DNA of 64,000 nucleotides, taken from Alphaproteobacteria bacterium (GTDB taxonomy: Bacteria > Pseudomonadota > Alphaproteobacteria > UBA8366). Position 1 is the first letter of the stretch. Each line of letters begins with the position of its first letter. The stretch covers positions 124,001 to 188,000 of the forward strand of contig JANQKC010000026.1 of assembly GCA_028281325.1 (NCBI GenBank), given 5' to 3'. A program made the translations under genes and the position numbers. Of this stretch, positions 16,659 through 25,458 are shown in pieces. Under the pieces are notes generated by a model that saw only the letters and a list, made by a program, of their open reading frames with translations, was not told where the DNA came from and did no database searches.

Positions 16659-18365
16659 ATGGCCGATCCCGCAACGATGATCCTGACGAACGGCAAGGTT
16701 CTGACGCTCGATCCGCGGGATACCGTGGCGGAAGCCGTCGCATTGTCCGGCGAGCGCATCCTCGCCGTGGGCGGCACGGCCGAGGTCGCCGCAATGGCGG
16801 ACGGTGCACCGTCGATCGACCTCAAGGGCCGGACCGTCGTTCCGGGCCTGATCGACGGGCACGCCCATATGGACCGCGAAGGCCTGAAAGACCAACTACC
16901 CTCGCTCGCCGGCGCGCGCAAGATCGACGATATCCTGCAGATCGTCGAGGCCGAGGTGAAGAACGCGCAGCCCGGCGACTGGATCATCACGATGCCGGTC
17001 GGCGATCCGCCGCAGTATTGGAACGTGCCCGAATGCCTGGCCGAAGGCCGCGTACCGAACCGGCACGACCTCGACCGGGTGTCACCGGACAATCCGGTCT
17101 ATATCCGCGCCATTTGGGGCCACTGGCGGAATACGCTCCCGCTCGTGTCGGTCGCGAATACGGCGGCGCTCGAAGCCGCGGGGATCACTCGGGAGACGGT
17201 TCCGCCCATCGACACCATCACCATCGAGAAAGACGAGTCCGGCGATCCCAGCGGCGTGATCGTCGAGCAGAACTACAAACCAATCGTCGAACACACCTTG
17301 ATGTCGGTGGTCCCCCGGTTCCTGCTGAATGACCGGGTCGCGGGACTGCGCAGGTCGATGCAGTATTACAACGCCTATGGTACGACCAGTATCTACGAAG
17401 GACACGGCATCAACTCGGAAGTGCTGGCGGCCTATCGGCATTTGCGGGACGCTGGTTCCCTGCCCGTGCGGTCGCATCTGGTCTACAGTCCGGCCTGGAC
17501 CAGCACCGACGTCGACGACGTGCGGGCCTTGCTCAACAGTTGGGCGACCTGGCTGTCCGGCAAGGGCCTTGGCGACGATTACCTGCGCGTCGGCGGTCTG
17601 TTCACTGAGCCGGTCCAGAACCGCGAGAACAGCCTGCGGGCGCAGACTTGCCCGTACGCCGGCTGGGCGGGGTTCAACTTCAATTGCGAACTGCCGGAAG
17701 ACGTGATGGTCGACATGATGATCGACGCGGCGCGCAACGGCATCCGGATCGCCGCCATTGGCATGGGCAACTTGCCGCATTTCGAACGGGTCAACGAGGC
17801 GGTGCCGATCGGGGATCAGCGGTGGACCATCGTGCATGTCGGCGTGATCGACGCCGATCAGATACAACGCATCAAGGATTGCGGCCTCGTCCTGACCGCG
17901 TTGACCAAACGCTATGTCCATGACGACGGCGAGAAACTGCGGGCCGAGCAGGGCGACGCGAAGGTCGATACGATCATGCCGCTGCGCGACCTGGTCGACG
18001 CCGGCGTCCATATCGCGCTCGCCACCGACAACACGCCACCGTCGATGTTCGAAACGGTCTGGCACGCGACCGCGCGGCGCACCCGCGAAGGCAACCTGCT
18101 GGCGCCCGACCAGGCGCTCACCCCGATGGAAGCCCTGGCCTGCGCCAGCCGCGAAGGCGCTTGGCTATCCTTCGAGGAAGACCGGAAAGGCACGATCGAA
18201 CCCGGCAAACTCGCCGATCTGGCCGTCCTGTCCGACGATCCCTTGACCGCGGACGAGGAAACCCTGCGCGCCATCACCGCCGACCTGACGATCACCGGCG
18301 GCGAGATCGTCTACGACCGCGCGAAAGACGGACCGCCCCGCCCCGGCGGCAGCGGCCCCGCCTGA
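16659..18365 (+). CDS. YtcJ-like metal-dependent amidohydrolase (Amidohydro_3)
   Basis: The 568-residue protein is an amidohydrolase-superfamily enzyme of the long YtcJ type. The N-terminal beta-sandwich strand MILTNGKVLTLDPRDTVAEA is followed by VVPGLIDGHAHMDREGL, which provides the first two metal-binding histidines near residue 67. Later are WTIVHVGVIDADQ (metal His) and HIALATDNTPPSMFE (catalytic Asp), then the C-terminal GTIEPGKLADLAVLSDDPL. Such enzymes hydrolyse C-N bonds of amides or formamides; the substrate is unknown. It lies 28 bases after the GST and converges on the NHL propeller gene. Confidence 0.9.
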   Translation: MADPATMILTNGKVLTLDPRDTVAEAVALSGERILAVGGTAEVAAMADGAPSIDLKGRTVVPGLIDGHAHMDREGLKDQLPSLAGARKIDDILQIVEAEVKNAQPGDWIITMPVGDPPQYWNVPECLAEGRVPNRHDLDRVSPDNPVYIRAIWGHWRNTLPLVSVANTAALEAAGITRETVPPIDTITIEKDESGDPSGVIVEQNYKPIVEHTLMSVVPRFLLNDRVAGLRRSMQYYNAYGTTSIYEGHGINSEVLAAYRHLRDAGSLPVRSHLVYSPAWTSTDVDDVRALLNSWATWLSGKGLGDDYLRVGGLFTEPVQNRENSLRAQTCPYAGWAGFNFNCELPEDVMVDMMIDAARNGIRIAAIGMGNLPHFERVNEAVPIGDQRWTIVHVGVIDADQIQRIKDCGLVLTALTKRYVHDDGEKLRAEQGDAKVDTIMPLRDLVDAGVHIALATDNTPPSMFETVWHATARRTREGNLLAPDQALTPMEALACASREGAWLSFEEDRKGTIEPGKLADLAVLSDDPLTADEETLRAITADLTITGGEIVYDRAKDGPPRPGGSGPA

Positions 18366-18395
18366 CCGCCCAAGCGGCGCAAGAGGGGGACGTGA

Positions 18396-19235
18396 TCAGT
18401 CGACGCGCGTCATCTTGGTGATCCGGGGCGGATCGAGTTCCGCCAGGAAAAGATCACCCGTCGAATTCCCCCATATCCCATGCCCGCCGATCCAAACCGG
18501 CTTGCACCGTCCCAACAGGCTGCCATCGGGCGCCAACAGGCTGAGACTCGGCGTCTGGTCGGTAACGAAAATCAGGCCCCGGTCGTCCACGAACACATCC
18601 ATCGGATGGTAGAAACCGGGCCACTCGGTCAGATAGATGCCGCTGCGGTCGAACACCTGGATGCGGTCGTTTTCCCGGTCGGCGACCAATACGCGATCAT
18701 GATGATCGATGTAGACCGCATGCGGCACGGTGAATGTGCCAGCCCCATCGCCGACGCCGCCCCAGCTCCGCACCAATGCGCCATCCGCGTCGAAGCGGTG
18801 CACCAGGGCGTTGCCGTATCCATCGGTGACATACATGTCACCATCGGCGGCGACGGCGACATCCGTCGGGTGGTTGAAGGGCGCGCCGAATTCGGGCCGG
18901 TGACGCGTCCCGAACCGCCGGACGACCGTTCCGTCCGGGGTGCATTCGAAAATCTCGTGCGCATCCCGGTCGACCAGAAAGACCCGGTCGTCGCCGGAAA
19001 TGAAGATGCCATGGGCATCGGCAATGAAATCTTCCCCCCAGGCGGACACGAACGCACCGTCGGCGTCATACACGACAACGGGGATCGATGCCCGGCGATA
19101 GGCGTAGACCCGGTCTTGGGAATCGACGGCAATGGCGCTGACCGCACCGGGCGGCACGTCGCCCTGCAACGATCCCCAATCGTGATCCACACGATAGCGC
19201 CGGTCACCGAGCCGTACGAAAAGGTTTTCTGACAT
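18396..19235 (-). CDS. NHL-repeat beta-propeller protein (PAL/SMP-30-like)
   Basis: The 279-residue protein is built of repeated about 45-residue blades: AIAVDSQDRVYAYRRASIPV, DAHGIFISGDDRVFLVDRDA, PTDVAVAADGDMYVTDGYGN, PHAVYIDHHDRVLVADRENDR and HPMDVFVDDRGLIFVTDQT. The pattern H/P-x-V-x-V-D-x-x-G/D-x-x-x-V-x-D is the NHL repeat as in peptidyl-alpha-hydroxyglycine lyase and SMP-30-like lactonases. No signal peptide is present, so it should be cytoplasmic. Its gene has its own Shine-Dalgarno (CAGGAA) and stands alone. A lactonase or lyase role is possible but unproven. Confidence 0.85.
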   Translation of the reverse strand: MSENLFVRLGDRRYRVDHDWGSLQGDVPPGAVSAIAVDSQDRVYAYRRASIPVVVYDADGAFVSAWGEDFIADAHGIFISGDDRVFLVDRDAHEIFECTPDGTVVRRFGTRHRPEFGAPFNHPTDVAVAADGDMYVTDGYGNALVHRFDADGALVRSWGGVGDGAGTFTVPHAVYIDHHDRVLVADRENDRIQVFDRSGIYLTEWPGFYHPMDVFVDDRGLIFVTDQTPSLSLLAPDGSLLGRCKPVWIGGHGIWGNSTGDLFLAELDPPRITKMTRVD

Positions 19236-19346
19236 TCCTGCTTCCTTGGCAGGTCGGCGAGAACGGTCTTCATCCGATCACGCGGTCCGTTAGCGGTCAA
19301 GTTGACGCTTCCCGGCGGCATCGACAGCCATCGCCATATAGACCGG

Positions 19347-19841
19347 TCAGATTGCGTGACCCGGAATTGGGCAGTCGCTGCACGTCCGGACGGCGCAGAG
19401 GCGACAAATGCGGTGTTTTGCCATTTCGGTTTCCGGCAGGTTCGTCAGAACCTTCGCGAGTAACTCACCGAGAACAAGCCGCTCGTCAGCGGTGAGACCC
19501 TTGAGGGCCGCCTCCAGCGTATCGAGACGGCGGTCCATCAACCGCTGACGTAGCTTGCCGCCCTTTGGCGTTAGATGCAGTGCTACCGCGCGGCCATCGG
19601 CGGCCTTGCGCCGCTCCACAAGGCCGTCCTCCGCCAGCCGGTCGATCAAACGCACGGTGCCGGGATGTGAAAGATCGAGAACCTGGCGGAGAATTTCGAC
19701 AGTGAGACCCGGGGCATAACCGAGCACGACGATCGCCGCGGCTGTTTCACCGGAGCGACCGAAAGTGTTTTTCATCCCGGACCTGATCCGGTCGGTGATT
19801 GCGAGGGCAAGCGCACCAAGCAAGTTCGTCGTACGGTCCAT
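19347..19841 (-). CDS. MarR-family regulator with Cys-rich C-terminal tail
   Basis: The 164-residue winged-helix protein carries LTVEILRQVLDLSHPGTVRLIDRLAEDGLVERRKAADGRAVALHLT (helix-turn-helix plus wing, about residues 47-93) in MarR order. The C-terminus has a CRLCAVRTCSDC cluster (CxxC-x4-CxxC) that could bind zinc or sense redox state. Longer starts at 19865 and 19910 exist; the 19910 start lies inside the palindrome at 19886-19922, so the short start MDRTTNLLGALALA, which matches relatives, is preferred. It is divergent from the SnoaL/DUF3237 pair and very likely represses them and itself. Confidence 0.87.
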   Translation of the reverse strand: MDRTTNLLGALALAITDRIRSGMKNTFGRSGETAAAIVVLGYAPGLTVEILRQVLDLSHPGTVRLIDRLAEDGLVERRKAADGRAVALHLTPKGGKLRQRLMDRRLDTLEAALKGLTADERLVLGELLAKVLTNLPETEMAKHRICRLCAVRTCSDCPIPGHAI

Positions 19842-19885
19842 GCCGGCAATGTATGCGCGCCGCATAAATCCTGCAATTGAAGGAT

Positions 19886-19922
19886 TGACGAATATATATG
19901 CGTCATGCATATATATTCGTCA
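19886..19922. promoter_or_regulatory. MarR operator with embedded divergent promoters
   Basis: Perfect 16-bp arms TGACGAATATATATGC and GCATATATATTCGTCA flank a 5-base spacer, GTCAT. Rightward, TTGACG at 19885-19890 and CATATA at 19908-19913 are 17 bases apart, like a sigma-70 promoter; the symmetry gives a similar leftward arrangement. A dimeric MarR bound here would block both promoters. The 5' untranslated regions this predicts are short for both the MarR gene and the gene at 19947. Confidence 0.85.
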
Positions 19923-19946
19923 GGTTTGGCTAGTCGAGGTCCAGCT

Positions 19947-20444
19947 ATGACCCCCGAACGCATGCATGAACTCGCCGCCGGATTGGGCGTCGCCAAGAAC
20001 CGGCAGGATGTCGCTGCCGCCCTCACTTTCATGCACGACGATATCGAACTGACCGCACCTGCCTGGGGCGCGATCGCCCGTGGGAAGGAAGAAAATGAGG
20101 CTCTGCTCACGCATTTCTTCGCCAACTATCCGGATTACGAAGTGAGCTTCGAAGGTCACGTTGCCGATGGTGAAATTTTCGTCGGTTGGGGCACGGTTCG
20201 CATGACAATGGCTGCCGAATCGAGCGATGCGAGCGGCATGTCGCCCAACGGGCGCCTGATCGCGATCCCGGTGACGATCCGAATGACCTTCAAGGACGAC
20301 CTGATCGCAACCGAGCATTTCATGTGCGATCTGGCGCAGATCGCCGCCCAGTCCGGCATTTCCATTGACGGTATGTGGAAAAACGTATTCGGCGCGTCGC
20401 GGACGTTAACAACGGCGTCAGGAAGAGAAATCAAAATTGATTAA
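19947..20444 (+). CDS. SnoaL-like (NTF2-fold) protein
   Basis: The 165-residue soluble protein has the small alpha+beta cone fold pattern: MTPERMHELAAGLGVAKNRQ, ALTFMHDDIELTAPAWGAI with the family's early Asp/Glu pair, and GHVADGEIFVGWGTVRMTM. The central IAIPVTIRMTFKDDLIATEHFMCDL strand pair resembles the SnoaL/polyketide cyclase-like ester cyclases. GAGG sits eight bases ahead of the ATG at 19947. The frame upstream to 19905 lies in the operator and is rejected. It is the first gene under MarR control and overlaps the next gene by eight bases. Confidence 0.8.
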   Translation: MTPERMHELAAGLGVAKNRQDVAAALTFMHDDIELTAPAWGAIARGKEENEALLTHFFANYPDYEVSFEGHVADGEIFVGWGTVRMTMAAESSDASGMSPNGRLIAIPVTIRMTFKDDLIATEHFMCDLAQIAAQSGISIDGMWKNVFGASRTLTTASGREIKID

Positions 20445-20955
20445 CAGCCTGAAATCAACTGCGGCGGATTGGGACGCGGACAGCCCGCCCCGTCTCGAGT
20501 TCCTGTTTGAGGCGCGCGTGAAGCTTCACCTTCCGGCCATGAATGTCGGACCGATGTCCGACGGCAACCGCGTGATCTTCCTGGTGAAGGGCGGCACTTT
20601 CGAAGGGCCTCACCTGCACGGACGCGTGGTACCGGACTCGGGCGCGGACTGGATTCGCATCCGCCCGGACGGAACGGGCGTACTGGACGTGCGCTTCTGC
20701 CTGGAAACGCATGACAACGCCTTGCTGTACCTTCATTGGAAAGGCCGGTTCTGGTCAGCGCCGGAAGACGCCGAATATGCGCTCGATGTTGAGAAACCGG
20801 ACGATCCGGCGAACGCATGGCGCTATTATTTTCGCGCGGCGCCGCAATTTGAAACCGGTGATCCGCGCTATGCGTGGCTCAACAACATTATCGCCGTAAC
20901 CAAATCCAGAACCGGCGACGGCGGCCCCATCCATCGTTTCTTCGCCGTTGCGTGA
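20437..20955 (+). CDS. DUF3237 family protein (TTG start)
   Basis: The 172-residue protein has the DUF3237 pattern: LEFLFEARVKLHLPAMNVGP, then GGTFEGPHLHGRVVPDSGADW, IRPDGTGVLDVRFCLETHDNALL and the C-terminal YAWLNNIIAVTKSR. It is a soluble beta-barrel of unknown activity, often found beside catabolic or cyclase-like enzymes. Translation starts at TTG, overlapping the preceding stop by eight bases, with AGGAAGAG upstream, so the two are coupled. Co-regulation by the MarR operator suggests a response to an aromatic or phenolic compound, but that is inference. Confidence 0.82.
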   Translation: MINSLKSTAADWDADSPPRLEFLFEARVKLHLPAMNVGPMSDGNRVIFLVKGGTFEGPHLHGRVVPDSGADWIRIRPDGTGVLDVRFCLETHDNALLYLHWKGRFWSAPEDAEYALDVEKPDDPANAWRYYFRAAPQFETGDPRYAWLNNIIAVTKSRTGDGGPIHRFFAVA

Positions 20956-21130
20956 GATAGTAGGGCATGCTCTTCCACGATCCGCGCACACCCGCTCGCT
21001 TGCCGGAATGCTCGGGCCGCTCGTCGTTGGTCGGAATCAAGAATCGACTTTCGACGTCCGTTTTGGGCTTACCGCGAAGCGCTTCTTAATGTCCCTGATG
21101 CCACAACCTAGCGATAAGAAGGTCCGGCCT

Positions 21131-21694
21131 ATGTATGAAACCAAAGCGCTGGATGAGAGAACCTGGCCGGATTTCGCGCGTCTGGTCGAATCGAACAACG
21201 GCGTCTGGGGCGGATGCTGGTGCATGTGGTACCACGGGAAGGACGCAAGCGCAGACGACTCTCCAGCTCAGAAGCGCAAGGCGAAAGAATGCCTCGTTCG
21301 CGAAGGCCGGGCGCATGCCGCGCTTGTATTCGAGGGGAAGCAGTGCGTGGGCTGGTGCCAATTCGGATCGCCAGAGGAGCTTCCGCGAATCCATAATCAG
21401 CGTGCCTATCTGGCGACCGATCCGACGTTACCTGACTGGCGGATCACCTGCTTCTTTTCAGGTAAGGGACATCGCGGCAACGGCGTCGCGTCGGTCGCAT
21501 TGAAAGGTGCAATTGAGCAAATCAGGGCGTTAGGCGGTGGGCGCGTCGAAGCGTTCCCGGAAAACACCGAGGGCCGAAAGCCCTCGTCTGCATTCCTTTT
21601 CAACGGCGCCCTGTCCATGTTCGAACGACACGGTTTCGAGCGATCAAGACAGATCGGGAAGCACAAGTGGGTGGTAACCAGGATCATCAAGTGA
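21131..21694 (+). CDS. GNAT-family N-acetyltransferase
   Basis: The 187-residue protein begins MYETKALDERTWPDFARLV and has GVWGGCWCMWYHGKDA near residue 25, a pattern of one GNAT subgroup. The acetyl-CoA pyrophosphate loop is ITCFFSGKGHRGNGVASVAL (about residues 104-123; Q/R-x-x-G-x-G/A), and the C-terminal FNGALSMFERHGFERSRQI gives the usual beta-5/alpha-4 end. The frame is open back to 20948, but the ATG at 21131 has AGAAGG and starts at the fold boundary. The acceptor substrate is unknown. 175 bases separate it from the DUF3237 gene, so it may have its own promoter. Confidence 0.85.
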   Translation: MYETKALDERTWPDFARLVESNNGVWGGCWCMWYHGKDASADDSPAQKRKAKECLVREGRAHAALVFEGKQCVGWCQFGSPEELPRIHNQRAYLATDPTLPDWRITCFFSGKGHRGNGVASVALKGAIEQIRALGGGRVEAFPENTEGRKPSSAFLFNGALSMFERHGFERSRQIGKHKWVVTRIIK

Positions 21695-21907
21695 TTTGCG
21701 GCGTTGGAGATCATCTTTGTCGCTTTACCGCCATCCGGAGGTGACCGAACAATCCCTGCAACTCCCCAATCGATACTCCCACGAATGTAAGTAGCTTGCG
21801 TTCGATCTTGCCTCGTAAGCGCGCCGAAAGCCGCGACGCCGATTGCATTTACCGCGCAAGCAGGCACAATCTAATTCTGAAAAAAAGAACGCTTGGTGGA
21901 GGGAAGC

Positions 21908-23356
21908 ATGGCCGAATTCGATCTGATCATCCGCGGCGGCACCGTCGCAACCGCATCCGATACGGTGCAATGCGACGTCGGAATCCGGAACGGCAAGGTC
22001 GTCGCCCTGGCCGACTCCCTCGACGACGGGGCAGAGGTCATCGACGCGTCCGGCAAGCTGGTGCTCCCCGGCGGGATCGACAGCCATTGCCACATCGACC
22101 AGCCGGGCTCGTCCGGGGTGGAATCAGCGGATGATTTCGAATCCGGCAGTATCTCGGCGGCCTGCGGCGGGACAACGACCATCATTCCCTTCGCCGCACA
22201 ATACCGGGGCCAATCGCTGCGCGCCGTGGTCGACGACTATCACAGCCGCGCGCGCGGCAAGGCGGTCATCGACTACGCCTTCCACCTCATCATCTCCGAC
22301 CCGACCGATCAGGTGCTGGGGCAGGACCTGCCCGCACTGATCCGCGAAGGCCATACGTCGTTCAAGGTCTACATGACCTATGACGCCTTGAAGCTGGACG
22401 ATTCGCAGATGCTCAAGGTGCTGTCGACCGCGCGGCGCGAGGGCGCGATGGTCATGGTCCATGCGGAAAACCATGACGTGATCAGTTGGCTGAGCGAACA
22501 GTTGGTCGCCGCCGGCCATGTCGAGCCGAAATACCACGCCGTGTCGCATGCCGCCCCGGCGGAACGCGAGGCGACCCACCGCGCGATCACCCTGGCCGAG
22601 ATCATCGACCTGCCGATGCTGATCGTCCATGTCTCGGGCCGCGAGGCGATCGACGAGATCGCCAAGGCGCGCCAGAAGGGGTTGCGCATCCATGGCGAAA
22701 CCTGCCCGCAATACCTGTTCCTGACCGCCGACGACCTGGACCGGCCGGGCTTCGAGGGCGCGAAATACATCTGCAGCCCGCCGCCGCGCGACGCCGCCAA
22801 CCAGGAGTTCGTCTGGCGCGGGATTGAGACGGGCACGCTGGACGTGTTCTCCTCGGACCACGCGCCCTATCGGTTCAACGACCCGGAAGGCAAGAAGAAC
22901 CATGGCGAGAACGCGCCCTTCACCAAGGTGCCGAACGGCGTGCCCGGCATCGAGATCCGCCTGCCGATGCTGTTCTCCGAAGGCGTCGGCAAGCAGCGTA
23001 TCTCGCTGAACAAGTTCGTCGACCTCACCGCAACCAACCCGGCGAAAATCTACGGCCTGTATCCGCGCAAGGGGACGATCGCTGTCGGCGCGGACGCCGA
23101 TATCGCGATCTGGGATCCGGACAAACGCGTCACCATCTCGATCGACATGCTGCACGACAATTTGGATTACACGCCGTATGAGGGCCGCGAGATCACCGGA
23201 TATCCCATTTTGACCTTGTCGCGCGGCGAGGTGGTGTGGGACGGTAAGGATCCCAAGGGCGATGCCGGCCGCGGCCAATTCCTGGAATGCGACCTGCCCA
23301 ACCCGCCGAAATCCGGCGGCCCCGCGATTCACGGCGTCCACCACGCCACCGAGTAA
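21908..23356 (+). CDS. hydA: Dihydropyrimidinase / D-hydantoinase
   Basis: The 482-residue protein is a cyclic-amide hydrolase of the amidohydrolase superfamily. VLPGGIDSHCHIDQPG near residue 60 gives the first two metal His; GHTSFKVYMTYD near 150 contains the Lys carbamylated in active enzymes. AMVMVHAENHD, MLIVHVSGREA and LDVFSSDHAPYRF carry the remaining metal ligands. It should open 5-substituted hydantoins or dihydropyrimidines to N-carbamoyl amino acids. The ATG at 21908 has GGAGGGA. It starts an operon with D-carbamoylase, racemase and an AtzH-like gene, which together make a complete hydantoin-to-amino-acid route. Confidence 0.94.
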   Translation: MAEFDLIIRGGTVATASDTVQCDVGIRNGKVVALADSLDDGAEVIDASGKLVLPGGIDSHCHIDQPGSSGVESADDFESGSISAACGGTTTIIPFAAQYRGQSLRAVVDDYHSRARGKAVIDYAFHLIISDPTDQVLGQDLPALIREGHTSFKVYMTYDALKLDDSQMLKVLSTARREGAMVMVHAENHDVISWLSEQLVAAGHVEPKYHAVSHAAPAEREATHRAITLAEIIDLPMLIVHVSGREAIDEIAKARQKGLRIHGETCPQYLFLTADDLDRPGFEGAKYICSPPPRDAANQEFVWRGIETGTLDVFSSDHAPYRFNDPEGKKNHGENAPFTKVPNGVPGIEIRLPMLFSEGVGKQRISLNKFVDLTATNPAKIYGLYPRKGTIAVGADADIAIWDPDKRVTISIDMLHDNLDYTPYEGREITGYPILTLSRGEVVWDGKDPKGDAGRGQFLECDLPNPPKSGGPAIHGVHHATE

Positions 23357-23403
23357 GACCGCGTCCCGGCGGTTCCATCAGTCGTTGCAGGAGGAAGTTG
23401 AGA

Positions 23404-24342
23404 ATGTCGAGAGTGGTAACCGTCGGCGCCGCGCAGATGGGTCCGATCCAACGCGCCGAAGGCCGCGCGGCGGTGATCGAACGTATGCTGGCGCTGCTGA
23501 AAAAGGCGCACGAAAAGAACTGCGACCTGGTGGTGTTCCCGGAACTGGCGCTAACCACCTTCTTTCCGCGCTGGTACATGGAGGATCAGGCGGAGGTCGA
23601 CACCTGGTTCGAATCCGCGATGCCGAGCAACGAGACGCAACCGCTGTTCACCGCCGCCAAGGAATACGGGATCGGCTTCTATCTCGGCTATGCGGAGTTG
23701 ACCGAGGAAGACGGCGCGCCGCACCGCTACAACACGGCGATCCTCGTCGACAAGGGCGGCGAGACGGTCCTCAAATACCGCAAGGTGCACCTACCCGGTC
23801 ATGATGAATACGACCCCGACCGCACGCATCAACACTTGGAGAAACGCTATTTCGAGGTGGGGAATCTGGGATTCCCGGTGGCACGCGCCATGGGCGGCGT
23901 CATGGGCATGTGCCTGTGCAACGACCGGCGCTGGCCCGAGACCTATCGCGTGATGGGGCTGCAAGGCGTCGAGATGCTGATGCTCGGCTACAACACGCCG
24001 ACGGTCAACTCGCTCTCCGACGAAGCGCCGCATCTGCGCATGTTCCACAACCACGTCACCATGCAGGCCGGCGCGTACCAGAACAGCACCTGGGTGGTCG
24101 GCGTCGCCAAGGCCGGCAACGAAGACGGTAACGACCTGATGGGCGGCAGCGTGATCATCGCGCCGTCCGGCGAGATCGTCGCGCAATGCCATACGCTGGG
24201 CGACGAGTTGATCGTCGCGGATTGCGATCTCGACGATTGCATCTTCGGGCGCGAGACGATCTTCAATTTCGCGGCGCACCGCCGCACCGAGCATTACGGG
24301 CTGATCACCGAACGCACCGGCGCGGTGCCACCGTCGGAATAA
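23404..24342 (+). CDS. N-carbamoyl-D-amino acid hydrolase, copy 1
   Basis: The 312-residue nitrilase-superfamily enzyme has the Glu-Lys-Cys triad in family context: VVFPELALTTFFPRWYMED near residue 45, KYRKVHLPGHDEY near 126 and GMCLCNDRRWPETYR near 172. These segments are characteristic of D-carbamoylases, which hydrolyse N-carbamoyl-D-amino acids to D-amino acids, CO2 and ammonia. The start MSRVVTVGAAQMG at 23404 has GGAGGAAG. It lies 47 bases after the hydantoinase. A paralogue sits at 29546 on the other strand. Confidence 0.93.
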   Translation: MSRVVTVGAAQMGPIQRAEGRAAVIERMLALLKKAHEKNCDLVVFPELALTTFFPRWYMEDQAEVDTWFESAMPSNETQPLFTAAKEYGIGFYLGYAELTEEDGAPHRYNTAILVDKGGETVLKYRKVHLPGHDEYDPDRTHQHLEKRYFEVGNLGFPVARAMGGVMGMCLCNDRRWPETYRVMGLQGVEMLMLGYNTPTVNSLSDEAPHLRMFHNHVTMQAGAYQNSTWVVGVAKAGNEDGNDLMGGSVIIAPSGEIVAQCHTLGDELIVADCDLDDCIFGRETIFNFAAHRRTEHYGLITERTGAVPPSE

Positions 24343-24348
24343 ACCGCC

Positions 24349-25017
24349 ATGGGCAATCGTATCGCCGTCATCAACCCGAACTCCTCGACCGGCGTCACCG
24401 ACGACATCGACCGTGCGCTCGACCCGCTGCGCAGCGACGGTGGCGAAACGATCGATTGCCTGACCCTCGCCGACGGCCCGCCCGGGATCGAGAGCCAGCG
24501 CGACGTGGACGGCGTGGTGGTCCCGCTCTGCGATCTGGTCAAATCGCAGGACAACGCCGCCTCGGCCTTCGTGATCGCCTGTTTCTCCGATCCGGGACTG
24601 CATGCCGTGCGGGAAACCACGGACAAGCCCGTCTTCGGCATTGCCGAATCGGGATTGCTGACCGCGATGACGCTGGGCGACCGTGTCGGGCTGATCGCGA
24701 TCCTCGCCTCGGGCGCGGCGCGGCATGCCCGCTATATCCGGGCGCTGGGAATCGAGAGCCGTTTCGCCGGCGAAGCGGCGGTCGGGCTCGGCGTTACCGA
24801 ATTGGCCGACGACTCCCGGACACTGGCGCGCATGATCGAAACCGGACAGCAGCTGCGCGACGACCATGGCGCCGACGTGCTGGTCATGGGCTGCGCCGGC
24901 ATGGCGCGCTACCGCGGCACATTGGAGGATACGCTCGGCCTGCCGGTGGTGGACCCGACGCAAGCCGCGGTCGGCATGGCGATCACCGCCGTGCGGCTCG
25001 GCTATCGCACGACATAG
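24349..25017 (+). CDS. hyuE: Hydantoin racemase (Asp/Glu racemase family)
   Basis: The 222-residue protein begins MGNRIAVINPNSSTGVTDDI, the HyuE/Asp-Glu racemase opening, and has the two catalytic cysteines on the two halves: FVIACFSDPGLHAVRE near residue 79 and VLVMGCAGMARYRG near 183. VFGIAESGLLTAM is also conserved. It should racemise 5-substituted hydantoins, letting the D-specific pathway consume both isomers. It starts six bases after the carbamoylase stop. Confidence 0.9.
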   Translation: MGNRIAVINPNSSTGVTDDIDRALDPLRSDGGETIDCLTLADGPPGIESQRDVDGVVVPLCDLVKSQDNAASAFVIACFSDPGLHAVRETTDKPVFGIAESGLLTAMTLGDRVGLIAILASGAARHARYIRALGIESRFAGEAAVGLGVTELADDSRTLARMIETGQQLRDDHGADVLVMGCAGMARYRGTLEDTLGLPVVDPTQAAVGMAITAVRLGYRTT

Positions 25018-25049
25018 AGACTCAACAAAAGACTGGAAGGAAGCGCATC

Positions 25050-25454
25050 GTGGACGACCGAACGCCGAACATCCCCGAGGTGGTGGCCGAAATCAGCGAA
25101 ATCTTCGAACGCTATGAACAGGCGTTGATCGACAAGAACGTGGACGTGCTCGACGCGACTTTCTGGGATAGCCCGCACACGATCCGCTACGCGCTGCACG
25201 AGAACGGCTACGGCTTCGAAGCGATCCACGGCCACCGAGTCGCCCGCGCGCCGGGGCCGGGCATCAAGGAGAAACGCATCCGTCTGGAAATCCTGACCCT
25301 CGGCCGCGACTTCGCGACGACGAATCTGGAATTCAAGGTCCGTGGCCGCGACACGATCGGCCGACAGAGCCAGACCTTCGTGCGCTTCCCCGATGTCGGC
25401 TGGAAGGTCGTGGCCGCCCATGTCTCGACGATGGAAGGCGACCCGCTCTGGTAG
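25050..25454 (+). CDS. AtzH/HpxZ-like NTF2-fold protein (GTG start)
   Basis: The 134-residue protein reads VAEISEIFERYEQALIDKN, then LDATFWDSPHTIRYALHENGYGFEAI, RIRLEILTLGRDFATTNLEF and SQTFVRFPDVGWKVVAAHVS, the pattern of the AtzH-like/DUF3225 group of SnoaL-fold proteins. Relatives accompany ureide, oxalurate and cyanuric-acid amidases. The GTG at 25050 is preceded by GAAGGAA; no in-frame ATG fits the domain. It ends the hydantoin operon four bases before repeat copy 2. It may assist the amidohydrolases or process a side product. Confidence 0.85.
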   Translation: MDDRTPNIPEVVAEISEIFERYEQALIDKNVDVLDATFWDSPHTIRYALHENGYGFEAIHGHRVARAPGPGIKEKRIRLEILTLGRDFATTNLEFKVRGRDTIGRQSQTFVRFPDVGWKVVAAHVSTMEGDPLW

Positions 25455-25458
25455 GACG

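Noticed and set aside
19347-19910. MarR gene starting at 19910
   Set aside because: That start codon lies inside the operator palindrome and downstream of no usable promoter. Relatives begin near MDRTTNLLG.
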